DNA of 30,352 nucleotides, from the NCBI GenBank assembly GCA_900550445.1, contig URSF01000028.1, positions 1 through 30,352 of the forward strand, written 5' to 3'. Position 1 is the stretch's first letter, and each line of letters begins with the position of its first letter. Made by a program: the position numbers and the translations under genes. The notes under the pieces are model-generated. The model was not told the origin of the DNA. It saw nothing but the letters and a program-made list of their open reading frames with translations, and made no database searches. Shown one piece after another: positions 23,877 through 30,352 of the stretch. This stretch comes from an uncultured Rhodospirillaceae bacterium (GTDB lineage: Bacteria; Pseudomonadota; Alphaproteobacteria; CAAGCB01; CAG-977).

Positions 23877-24836
23877 TCAGACGCGGATCTTTAAAACTTC
23901 ACGCAGTTTTGAAATCGCCAGCAGCACCGCCGTTCTGGTCGGCATGGTGTCGGCAATCGGGTTCAGCATCATAAAATCGTGAATTGTGCCGTTAAAACGC
24001 ACGGCCGTCACTTCAACGCCGGCGTCGTTCAGTTTGCGGGCATAAGCTTCGCCTTCGTCGCGCAGGACGTCGTTTTCGTCCGTAATAATCAATGCTGGGG
24101 GCAGGCCTTTTAATTGTTCCGGCGCGGCGTTTAACGGGGAAGCCATAATATTTTTGCGGTCTTTTTCGTCAGGCGCGTAAGCCTGCCAGAACCAGATCAT
24201 CGCTTTTTTTGTCAGCCAGGGGCCGTCGGCGTAAATCTGATACGATTCGGTGGATAAAGAAGCGTCAGTTACGGGATAAAGCAGCAGCTGAAAATCAATT
24301 TTCGGTCCGCCTTTTTCTTTTGCGGCCAAAGTCATCGCGGCCGCCATGTTCCCGCCGACGCTGTCGCCGGCGACAGCCAGACGCGAAGCGTCCAATTTTA
24401 ATTTGTCCGCGTTTTTAACAATATATTCCAGTACGCCGAACAGTTCTGTTGTCGGCCGGGGAAAGACGGCTTCCGGCGAAGAGGTATATACCGGGAACAC
24501 GACGGCAGCGGGGACTCCGGCGGCCAATTCGCGCACCAACCGGTCATGCGTTTTGTCATTTCCCAAAATCCAGCCGCCGCCGTGGATATAAAATATAACG
24601 GGCAGTTTGTCTTTAAGGCCTTTCGGGCGGTAAATTTTAACGTCCACATTGCCGCCGTCAACGGTAACGGCAAATTCTTCAACGTCTGCCGGCGGTGTTT
24701 CGGCCGGCGCTTTCTGTACGTCCAGCAATACCTGCCGCGCCTGCTGCGGCGTTAATTCATAAAGGGGTTTGCCCCCTTTTTTCCCGAGTTCGTCAATAAA
24801 ATCCTGTACTTTTTTGATAAGATGTATCCGGTGCAT
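23877..24836 (-). CDS. HSL-family esterase/lipase
   Basis: A 320-residue alpha/beta hydrolase of the hormone-sensitive-lipase group. The start is ATG 24836 with AAGGAG 8 nt upstream; the reading frame's earlier ATG lacks one. The oxyanion-hole motif HGGGW (85-89), the nucleophile GDSVGG with S159, the acid D256 in DENDVLRD and His286 in TIHDFM complete the catalytic set. It hydrolyses short-chain esters in the cytosol. No signal peptide, and no partner gene beside it. Confidence 0.95.
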   Translation of the reverse strand: MHRIHLIKKVQDFIDELGKKGGKPLYELTPQQARQVLLDVQKAPAETPPADVEEFAVTVDGGNVDVKIYRPKGLKDKLPVIFYIHGGGWILGNDKTHDRLVRELAAGVPAAVVFPVYTSSPEAVFPRPTTELFGVLEYIVKNADKLKLDASRLAVAGDSVGGNMAAAMTLAAKEKGGPKIDFQLLLYPVTDASLSTESYQIYADGPWLTKKAMIWFWQAYAPDEKDRKNIMASPLNAAPEQLKGLPPALIITDENDVLRDEGEAYARKLNDAGVEVTAVRFNGTIHDFMMLNPIADTMPTRTAVLLAISKLREVLKIRV

Positions 24837-24953
24837 TTTTTTCTCCTTTTCCAAAAAAAGATACATTTATCCGCCGGTTTTTCCATTCTGGAAAAAAGGA
24901 GATAATCTTTCTGACACGCTTTGATTCGATGCGGTTCGGTCCGTCGCGGGCAG

Positions 24954-24982
24954 TTGTTTTTGAAAAAATTGTTTGTTATGAT
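24954..24982 (+). promoter_or_regulatory. Promoter of the structured leader RNA
   Basis: A -35-like TTGTTT (24954-24959), a 17-nt spacer and TATGAT (24977-24982) stand just before the structured region. The transcript would start near 24989. Confidence 0.6.
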
Positions 24983-24988
24983 GCTCTT

Positions 24989-25190
24989 GAGTCCGACACG
25001 TGCCGGACTTAGGGCGTAGTAACCCTTTTCATACGGTCGCATTGCGTATGGCGGCTGACAAATTATACGCCAATTTCTGTCCTGCCGGGCGGATTTTGGC
25101 GAATAAGGTTTTGTGCTCAAATAAGCCAAGCCGTCCTCGTATGAAACGGTTACTAACAATCCGCCCGCCTTTTCGGCGGGTTTTCGTTTG
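24989..25190 (+). ncRNA. Structured leader or small RNA, class unknown
   Basis: About 200 nt, starting after a promoter and ending in an intrinsic terminator. A first hairpin is AGTCCG/CGGACT (24990-24995 with 25004-25009). A long closing stem pairs 25017-25035 with 25138-25155 (TAGTAACC and CATACG halves match, one mismatch and one bulge). Inside, GCGTAT/ATACGC (25044-25049 with 25065-25070) and TTGGC/GCCAA (25096-25100 with 25125-25129) form two more hairpins. GGGCGGATT (25087-25095) is complementary to AATCCGCCC (25159-25167), which overlaps the terminator's 5' arm. This is the layout of a riboswitch or attenuator for the gene at 25213, but a free-standing RNA is also possible. I could not match it to TPP, FMN, cobalamin, glycine, SAM, tmRNA, SRP or RNase P RNA. 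Confidence 0.65.
25164..25189 (+). terminator. Terminator at end of leader RNA
   Basis: CCCGCC (25164-25169) pairs with GGCGGG (25175-25180), followed by TTTTCGTTT. It ends 24 nt before the GTG of the next gene, so it would stop transcription unless overridden. Confidence 0.85.
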
Positions 25191-25212
25191 GATAAAACAA
25201 GAGGACGGACAG

Positions 25213-25695
25213 GTGACTATCAGAAATTCGGCCGAACCGACGGGAATTAATTTTTTGTGTGACGCGGTACTGCTGCCGTCTTACGAAGTTTTAAAGAAAG
25301 AACTGAGCGCTAAATATCCGCAGTTTGAACAGGTAATCCGGCCGCATTGGAATTTTTTTGTCGCGGTGTTTTATTTTTACGCTCTGCAGAAAAAGCTTCT
25401 GATGCTGGAAGAAAAAGAGTACGTTTCTTTGGTAAAAGCGACGATAAATTATTTTAAATTGCAGTATCCCGGATTTATCAGCGGCCTTAACGCTTTAATG
25501 ATGTTTTCGCCGATTCGGGAAAATGATGAAATTCATCAGGGATTGTGGCTGGCGGGAAATTTGCTGCAAAAACCGCAGAATCGGCTGAATGTCGGCGATT
25601 TGCCCATGGGGTGTGAATTGGCGGAAAATATCAGGAAATTTGCCGAAAGCATTGATTTGCAGGTTCTAATGAAATTTCCATGTTCGCAGAAATAA
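25213..25695 (+). CDS. Unknown 160-residue protein behind RNA switch
   Basis: The open frame extends back to 25000, but that part lies in the structured RNA. GAGGACGG just before GTG 25213 marks the start. The protein is not recognised. It has a Trp/Phe/Tyr-rich middle (HWNFFVAVFYFYALQKKLL, about 47-65) that may be a buried helix, and no signal peptide. The remainder looks alpha-helical. A weak hairpin with T6 follows the stop (25695-25716). If the leader is a switch, this is the gene it controls. Confidence 0.7.
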   Translation: MTIRNSAEPTGINFLCDAVLLPSYEVLKKELSAKYPQFEQVIRPHWNFFVAVFYFYALQKKLLMLEEKEYVSLVKATINYFKLQYPGFISGLNALMMFSPIRENDEIHQGLWLAGNLLQKPQNRLNVGDLPMGCELAENIRKFAESIDLQVLMKFPCSQK

Positions 25696-25827
25696 ACGTT
25701 TCGCCGTTTTTTAAAAAGGCTACTGCCTGATAATTCTGAATGGAGGGCTGTTATCGTTTTTGCCGTTCACGCTTGTTTCTGTTCCAGCGGTTCATAAAAA
25801 AAACCGCCAAACAGCGCTTTCTTTACA

Positions 25828-25956
25828 GAGCGGGTGAATGGAAAGCTCGCTTTGCTCGCCGGTCAGGCCGGCCGCTCGAGCAAAGGCTCTGCGCGTCGTT
25901 GCTTACGCAACCGAACCCTCTTACTCGGGTTCAATTCCCTGATTCATTCTTTCCAT
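25828..25956 (-). repeat. tRNA-Gly 3' fragment split by hairpin insert
   Basis: Eleven bases (25828-25838) match 25990-26000 of tRNA-Gly, and 25840-25843 match 26002-26005. Nine bases 25912-25920 match 26007-26015. In the tRNA they are separated by one base; here 68 nt (25844-25911) lie between, at the T-loop point after GGTTCG in tRNA sense. The match to the tRNA continues upstream in tRNA sense with 13 of 15 bases (GAGTAAGAGGGTTCG against GAATACGAGGGTTCG). The insert holds the stems GTTGC-GTAA-GCAAC and CTTTGCTCG/CGAGCAAAG with GC-rich arms. ATGGAAAG (25838-25845) and CTTTCCAT (25949-25956) are inverted copies near the two ends. The CCA end is not preserved. The stretch 25696-25827 before it holds no gene I can support. 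Confidence 0.75.
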
Positions 25957-25986
25957 AAAAAAATGCCCGTAAAAGGGCATTTTTTT
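25957..25986 (-). terminator. tRNA-Gly terminator
   Basis: A 12-bp stem (25957-25968 with 25975-25986, loop GTAAAA) carries seven A/T pairs at its base. It starts 1 nt after the encoded CCA of the minus-strand tRNA. Confidence 0.92.
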
Positions 25987-25987
25987 A

Positions 25988-26061
25988 TGGAGCGGGTGAA
26001 GGGAATCGAACCCTCGTATTCAGCTTGGGAAGCTGCTGCTCTGCCATTGAGCTACACCCGC
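25988..26061 (-). tRNA. tRNA-Gly (anticodon CCC)
   Basis: The acceptor GCGGGTG pairs with CACCCGC. The D-arm, the anticodon loop TTCCCAA (anticodon CCC) and the T-arm GAGGG-TTCGATT-CCCTT are complete. CCA is encoded (25988-25990). The anticodon stem has four good pairs and one G-A mismatch at its outer end. It ends just before the lipoprotein gene stop on the same strand, with 7 nt between. An interrupted partial copy lies downstream. Confidence 0.95.
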
Positions 26062-26068
26062 AATTTTT

Positions 26069-26770
26069 TTATCTTTCAATAAATTCGTTAAAGCTTTGCG
26101 TAGACAACTCTTCTTCCAGCTGTATCGACAACTGCTTTAACAAATCATAGGTCAGGCCGATCCATAATTTTTCACGCGCTTCCAATGAAGCTTCCTGATC
26201 TATGACCGTATATGTATCAGGAAAATCACGGCTGTCAACAGCTTTTCTGGTTTCACTTAATACGCGGCCTTCGTTATCCGTAATCTGCAGGGAAATTTCA
26301 AAGCGGCCGACGTATTTATGCTTTGCCGATTTGTTCAAAGATCCGCCCGTATAAATTCTTTCTTCGACAATACTGGCGTCAATGATCAGAAAACGGACGT
26401 GCCGTTCGGGCGTTTTATCCACGCTGAAACGATTGACGGCCCATTTATGAATAATCTGTTCGGGATAAACCAGCATTAACTGATCAACGTTCGGCGCCCT
26501 GGTCGGCAGGTTGTAACTGGAAATAAATTTAATGTCTTCTGCTTTTAAACGGATTTTCTTGCCTAACGGAACCAAAGGGTGAGAATCCCCGGGAGCTCTT
26601 TGAACATACGGGGTTTCCGAATAGGCTTGCGGCTGGTTGTATTGTGCCTGCTGCGCCGGTACGTAATTCTGCGTCTGCGGATCGTAACGATAAGACGGAT
26701 CGGGAGAACACCCTTCGGCCAGTAATGCACAGGCCGTTAAAGCAAAAAGGTGTGAAAACTTAAAAGACAT
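26069..26770 (-). CDS. Lipoprotein downstream of hslO
   Basis: A 233-residue envelope protein. The start is ATG 26770, with AGGGA about 10 nt upstream and inside the hslO stop region; the reading frame's earlier ATG lies in hslO and is rejected. Residues 1-21 form a lipoprotein signal ending LLAEGC (C21). A Gln/Tyr/Pro-rich linker follows (about 25-60: YRYDPQTQNYVPAQQAQYNQ). The folded part (about 70-233) has a mixed alpha/beta look, similar to ABC-transporter auxiliary lipoproteins, but that match is weak. It starts 5 nt after hslO, so the two form an operon, and the tRNA follows. Confidence 0.85.
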   Translation of the reverse strand: MSFKFSHLFALTACALLAEGCSPDPSYRYDPQTQNYVPAQQAQYNQPQAYSETPYVQRAPGDSHPLVPLGKKIRLKAEDIKFISSYNLPTRAPNVDQLMLVYPEQIIHKWAVNRFSVDKTPERHVRFLIIDASIVEERIYTGGSLNKSAKHKYVGRFEISLQITDNEGRVLSETRKAVDSRDFPDTYTVIDQEASLEAREKLWIGLTYDLLKQLSIQLEEELSTQSFNEFIER

Positions 26771-26775
26771 CGTGG

Positions 26776-27693
26776 CTATTTCCCTGCATCTAAATCTTTC
26801 AGAGTTAAAGTATAACTTTTCCCGCAGAATTGGCAATCAACTTTTATTTTTCCGTCAACGGCCATTTCTTTTCTATCCTGCTCGGGAAATCTTCTTAACA
26901 TTTCTATTACCTTGTCTTTTGAACAACGGCAACCGAATTTTATCACCTTTTGGATAAAAAAGTGTAAATTATTGAGATGATAAAGGCGATAAAGCAGTTT
27001 TTCCAGCGGAAGTTCCGTATCTAACAGCTCTTTTGGTGTGGCGGAATGCAGCAGAACGACGGCTGTGTTCCACAAATCTTCGATTTCGTTTTCCTTTAAT
27101 TCCCGGGCAATCTGCCGGTCCATCGGCATGCGCTGCAACATAACCGCCGCTCCGGTCCAACCTTTCCCCGTCTGCGCCGGAGTCGCTACCGCGATTTTTA
27201 CGGCGGTCTGGATCTGTTCGGATTGTTTGAAATATTCCAGAACACATTCGGCCAGAGTCGGTTGGTTCAGCGCGACAATGCCCTGATAACTTTGATCTTT
27301 TGTTTCAACGTTGAATGATAACGTGCCGTCTGCGAAAAACGACTGTACCGGTGCGGCATTTTCCTGTGTGACGGCCTGCTGCGCTTTTTCAACGGCCGCT
27401 TCGTCAAAACGGGCGTAACCGCGGATCGATCCGTCCGTTGTTATATCGACGGCTAAAACGGAAACGGGACCGCGGCCCTGAATCTGTAAAGTGAAAACAC
27501 CGTCGAATTTGATCGTTGATGCCAGCAGAGCCGTTAATACGGCAGCTTGCGCCATTAAAATACCGATCGGTTCGGGATAATTATGCTGAGAAATAATTGT
27601 ATCCAGCGAAGACGTCAGACGGACGGCCTGTCCTCTGGATAATCCCGAATCAATTAAAAACGGACAAATTACGTCTGTTGTTGCGTCTGTCAT
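26776..27693 (-). CDS. hslO: Redox-regulated chaperone Hsp33
   Basis: A cytosolic holdase switched on by oxidation, which protects unfolded proteins. The 305-residue length is close to normal. The zinc-binding cysteines are C255, C257 (GCRCS) and C287, C290 (DCQFCGKS). The N-terminal domain motif with GxxxMAQAAVLTALLAS and GRGPVSVLAVD is typical. AGAGGGAAAC precedes the ATG. It is divergent from recX and leads the lipoprotein gene. Confidence 0.96.
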   Translation of the reverse strand: MTDATTDVICPFLIDSGLSRGQAVRLTSSLDTIISQHNYPEPIGILMAQAAVLTALLASTIKFDGVFTLQIQGRGPVSVLAVDITTDGSIRGYARFDEAAVEKAQQAVTQENAAPVQSFFADGTLSFNVETKDQSYQGIVALNQPTLAECVLEYFKQSEQIQTAVKIAVATPAQTGKGWTGAAVMLQRMPMDRQIARELKENEIEDLWNTAVVLLHSATPKELLDTELPLEKLLYRLYHLNNLHFFIQKVIKFGCRCSKDKVIEMLRRFPEQDRKEMAVDGKIKVDCQFCGKSYTLTLKDLDAGK

Positions 27694-27774
27694 TGTTTCC
27701 CTCTTTTACTTGATGATGTGATAACTTTCTTTAAAAATATTTAAAATTCGGATATAAGCAATCTGTCCGATTAT

Positions 27775-28353
27775 ATGACAGGGAAAATAACAGTGCCGGA
27801 AAATAAGTCCGCCGCTAAACCGGTGACGCAGAAACGTTTGATGAATATCGCGCTGTACTACCTCAGCCGATATGAAAGCTCGGCAGAAAATCTTCGCCGC
27901 CTGCTTGACCGCCGAATCGCCAAAACTGCCGCGAAAGGAGGCGCCGTTCCGGCTGAAACCGAACAATGGGTAAACGCCGTTGTGTCAGAGGTATGCCGTC
28001 TGGGGTATGTTAATGACGAACGGTTTGCTCTTTCGACAGTGGAAAAATACAGAAAAGCAGGCAAATCGGAACGTTATATTCGTTTGAAGCTGTCGCAGGC
28101 GGGAATCTCCGACGATATACAGGATTCCGTTTTTAAAAGCGATGAAGCCTCTGTTCCGGCCGAAGCGGAATTGGCTGCTGCTCTGCGTCTGGTCGAAAAA
28201 CGCAAAATGGGAACTTTTCGTCCCGCGCGGGACAGAAAGCTTTTCCGTAAAAAAGATCTGGCCGTATTGGCGCGCGCCGGGTTTTCTTTTCAAACCGCCG
28301 TTCAGGCTTTGGGATCCGCCGGGGAAGGGGAAGACGATGAATACCAATATTGA
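27775..28353 (+). CDS. recX: RecX-type regulator of RecA
   Basis: A small helical protein that modulates RecA filaments. It is 192 residues if it starts at ATG 27775, but no ribosome site precedes that ATG. GTG 27793 has AGGGAA 8 nt upstream, so a 186-residue form is at least as likely. Three-helix repeats are visible: MNIALYYLSRYESSAENLRRLLDR (about 23-46), VCRLGYVNDERFA (about 72-85) and a third near 125-185. Its 3' end overlaps the HAD gene, with coupling. No recA is seen in the window. Confidence 0.85.
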   Translation: MTGKITVPENKSAAKPVTQKRLMNIALYYLSRYESSAENLRRLLDRRIAKTAAKGGAVPAETEQWVNAVVSEVCRLGYVNDERFALSTVEKYRKAGKSERYIRLKLSQAGISDDIQDSVFKSDEASVPAEAELAAALRLVEKRKMGTFRPARDRKLFRKKDLAVLARAGFSFQTAVQALGSAGEGEDDEYQY

Positions 28354-29005
28354 TTTGATCATTTTTGATTTTGACGGTGTTTTGGTTGACAGTGAAACAA
28401 TGGGCTGCCAAATCTGGTCGGACGTTTTTACGCGGCACGGCATGAATGTGCCGGCGTCGGCCGTCATGGAAAAATATACCGGTAAAACGGGAACGTTGAT
28501 TTGTTCTCTGGTTGAACAGGAGTACGGTTATCATATCCCGGAAGGTTTTCTGGACGAGGTCAACGAAACAACCGAATCGGTTATGGCCAGAGAATTAAAA
28601 GCCGTTCCCGGCGTTTTGGAAACAATGCCTCTTTTTTCCGTTCCTGTCTGCATTGCTTCGGGCAGCCGGCCGAAACGGCTGAATATGTGTCTGGACGTGA
28701 CCGGACTGCGGCCTTTTTTCCCGGAAAATACCGTTTTCAGCTCGCATTTCGTTAAAAATGGAAAACCTGCGCCCGACCTGTTCTTTTACGCGGCGGAAAA
28801 AATGAGCGTCGTTCCTGAAAAATGTCTTGTGATTGAAGACAGTTCTTCCGGTATTGTCGGCGCAAAAGCCGCGGGCATGAAAGTTTTCGGATTTCTGGGC
28901 GGGTCGCACTGCACTCCCGCCCGCGGCGTCCAGTTAAAAGAAAGCGGCGCCGATCTGCTGTTTGACGATTTTACAAAACTGCCGGAACTGCTGCAAAAAG
29001 CTTAG
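28337..29005 (+). CDS. HAD-family phosphatase or phosphoglucomutase-like
   Basis: A 222-residue HAD subfamily IA protein. The start is ATG 28337 (MNTNIDLIIFDFDGVLVDSE), with AAGGGG just upstream; the longer open frame from 28142 has no family resemblance there. The nucleophile D11 and acid D13 (FDFDGVLVD), motif II Ser in CIASGSRPKR, Lys in NGKPAPDLFF and the acidic pair in VIEDSSSG are all present. The helical cap (about 18-85) places it with beta-phosphoglucomutase or phosphoglycolate phosphatase-like enzymes. The start overlaps the recX end by 17 nt. Confidence 0.92.
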   Translation: MNTNIDLIIFDFDGVLVDSETMGCQIWSDVFTRHGMNVPASAVMEKYTGKTGTLICSLVEQEYGYHIPEGFLDEVNETTESVMARELKAVPGVLETMPLFSVPVCIASGSRPKRLNMCLDVTGLRPFFPENTVFSSHFVKNGKPAPDLFFYAAEKMSVVPEKCLVIEDSSSGIVGAKAAGMKVFGFLGGSHCTPARGVQLKESGADLLFDDFTKLPELLQKA

Positions 29006-30093
29006 CCGTCTTCACGATGCAGCAGCAGGGTAATACTGATAAAAGCAAAAATCAGCGGCGGACTCCATGTCGCGAAAACGACGGGCAGAGCGGTTGAAAA
29101 TCCCAGAGCATAAGTGATTCTGGTCATGAAATATAACAAGAATCCGCTGACGATTGCTCCGGATATTTTTAACGCACCTCCGCCTTTTCTTTGATTCGGA
29201 TCAACGGAAAATACGGCAGCAATTAAAATCATTGTCATTAAAAGAAACGGAGAAACCAACAGCGATTGCAGATGCAGGCGGTGCGGGTGCGCGGAAAATC
29301 CGGAATTTTCAAAAAATTGAATAATCGCGGGCAGATCCCAGAATGAAATCGTTTCCGGCGACGCAAAATTTTCCTGAATTTTTCCCAAAGTCAATTCGGT
29401 CGGTATCTTTAAAAGCGGGTAATTTTCAATGATTTTACCGTTTTCGAAAATGCGGACATCTTTCAATTCAAAATGTCCGTCGTCCAAAACGGCCAGACGC
29501 GCGTCGATTCGTTTTAAAAAGGCGTTTTGATCGGAAAAGACTAAAATGCTTACGTCTCTTAAGCTTAATTCCAATTTTTCCTGACGGATTGCGCCGGCAT
29601 GCACCACATACATTTCGCCGTCCCGGTGTTCCCTTAGCCACAATCCCTGAGAACTTGAAATATGCGGCCGTCCGCGGCGGTCGTCGTCCATGCGTTGAAA
29701 TTTGCTGTACATTGCCGCCGAAAACGGATTGAACAGCGCAACGGATAAGACGCCTATTATAAAAGAAGTAATCAGCAAAGGCGTGACAAACTGCCAGACG
29801 GATTGTCCCGCGGCGCGGATAATGACCAGCTCGCTGCTTTTGGTCAGACGCCAAAACACAATAATCGCCGCTATTAAAACAATGAAAGGCAGCACGGTCA
29901 GAAGCATGTTGGGCAGCTTTAACAGTCCCAGAGTTAAAACATTCCCGAAACCAAAAGACGGAATCGATTCTTTTTTCATCAGCTCGATAATATCGAATAA
30001 TAAGATAATGGATCCCAGCGTTAACAGCACCGCAAAGAATGACATCAGGAACTGGCGGATAATATACTGGCTGATAATTTTTGGCGCAGACAT
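29002..30093 (-). CDS. lptG: LPS transport permease LptG
   Basis: A 363-residue inner-membrane subunit of the LptBFGC system that extracts lipopolysaccharide toward the outer membrane. The start is ATG 30093 with GAGGG about 10 nt upstream; the reading frame extends 43 codons further but that part is rejected. Four N-terminal helices (ISQYIIRQFLMSFFAVLL onward), a periplasmic beta domain with GLWLREHRDGEMYVVH (about 163-178) and two C-terminal helices fit LptG rather than LptF. The partner lptF, often next to it, is absent here. Its 3' end overlaps the HAD gene by 4 nt. Confidence 0.95.
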   Translation of the reverse strand: MSAPKIISQYIIRQFLMSFFAVLLTLGSIILLFDIIELMKKESIPSFGFGNVLTLGLLKLPNMLLTVLPFIVLIAAIIVFWRLTKSSELVIIRAAGQSVWQFVTPLLITSFIIGVLSVALFNPFSAAMYSKFQRMDDDRRGRPHISSSQGLWLREHRDGEMYVVHAGAIRQEKLELSLRDVSILVFSDQNAFLKRIDARLAVLDDGHFELKDVRIFENGKIIENYPLLKIPTELTLGKIQENFASPETISFWDLPAIIQFFENSGFSAHPHRLHLQSLLVSPFLLMTMILIAAVFSVDPNQRKGGGALKISGAIVSGFLLYFMTRITYALGFSTALPVVFATWSPPLIFAFISITLLLHREDG

Positions 30094-30153
30094 CAGGAAA
30101 ACCCTCAAAAAAAATGTTCTGTAACAGGAATAACACAGAACGGGATAAAAAAA

Positions 30154-30207
30154 AGTATAAAAAAGAGAAAAAAGTTGTTGACATAAGAGTGTAATAAGAA
30201 TTATAAC
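30154..30207. promoter_or_regulatory. Overlapping divergent promoters upstream of lptG
   Basis: On the plus strand, TTGACA (30178-30183), a 17-nt spacer and TTATAA (30201-30206) give a near-consensus promoter pointing out of the window. On the minus strand, TGTCAA (the same bases) with 18 nt to TATACT (30154-30159) could serve lptG. The two share one -35 site. Confidence 0.55.
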
Positions 30208-30272
30208 CCCTTCTGCCCTCACTGAGGAGCAAACGAGATCATAGAACAGAGTAGATAAGATTTAGAGAAGAG

Positions 30273-30352
30273 ATGTACAGGCGGTGGCTGTTGATAGTGA
30301 TGGTCAGTGTTGATGTACATTGGACGAGGTATAAGAAGTACGAGGGAGTAGG
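30273..30352 (+). CDS. Possible start of a gene cut by the edge
   Basis: An ATG after AGAGAAGAG begins an open frame of 26 codons to the edge (MYRRWLLIVMVSVDV start, a signal-like stretch). It lies downstream of the plus-strand promoter at 30178-30206. The strong base bias of this stretch makes it doubtful. Confidence 0.2.
   Translation, partial: MYRRWLLIVMVSVDVHWTRYKKYEGV

Noticed and set aside
24981..25019. 12-codon leader peptide at the start of the RNA
   Set aside because: Its ATG overlaps the -10 box and would lie before the transcript start.
24989..25190. 6S RNA, tmRNA, SRP RNA or RNase P RNA
   Set aside because: The long closing stem recalls 6S RNA, but I found no conserved motif of any of these, and the terminator lies directly before a gene start.
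30094..30222. N-terminal extension of lptG
   Set aside because: It lies in the promoter region, while GAGGG precedes ATG 30093, where the family begins.

Overview
The window looks like a stretch of chromosome from a Gram-negative bacterium of middling GC. It carries lptG (LPS export), two outer-membrane-type lipoproteins, Hsp33, RecX and endonuclease IV. The mix fits a host-associated alphaproteobacterium, but that is inference from gene content, not a measured phylogeny. There is no phage, insertion sequence or CRISPR array. Most genes are single or in pairs closed by strong intrinsic terminators, and four or more use GTG starts.

Region 1 (1-9400). On the minus strand, a very large open gene runs off the left edge. 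It has three helical repeats and three separate in-frame 48-bp tandem arrays. Next come the glycolytic genes gap and pgk with a hairpin between them. A lipoprotein gene faces an aldo/keto reductase gene, and a 784-residue protein with an HELGH zinc-protease motif follows. The big repeat gene and the HELGH gene share an identical 14-mer just upstream of their starts.

Region 2 (9600-16200). A CLC-type chloride channel gene and an RDD membrane protein gene (+) converge on an MFS transporter gene and galU (-). Divergent from galU is a tightly coupled pair, an ATP-grasp ligase and an alpha/beta-hydrolase, joined by a TGATG overlap.

Region 3 (16200-24900). This starts with tRNA-Arg(CCT), an HxlR regulator divergent from a cupin gene, a flavodoxin/ferredoxin protein and a methyltransferase. 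It continues with an unrecognised 435-residue protein carrying three FSDG modules, an acyltransferase overlapping an isochorismatase-like hydrolase, endonuclease IV, pirin and an HSL-type esterase.

Region 4 (24900-30352). A promoter, a structured RNA leader and an intrinsic terminator precede an unrecognised 160-residue protein. Then come tRNA-Gly(CCC), a lipoprotein, hslO, recX, a HAD phosphatase and lptG. The last ~110 bases are almost free of C and look unlike the rest.

The most unusual signals are two. First, downstream of both tRNA genes there is a partial copy of that tRNA's 3' part, interrupted at the same point of the T-loop (after GTTCG) by a 63-68 nt hairpin-rich insert; the two inserts share short motifs but come from different tRNAs. 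Second, the leader at 24989-25190 has a long closing stem and a 9-nt segment that could pair with the terminator's 5' arm, the layout of a regulatory switch.
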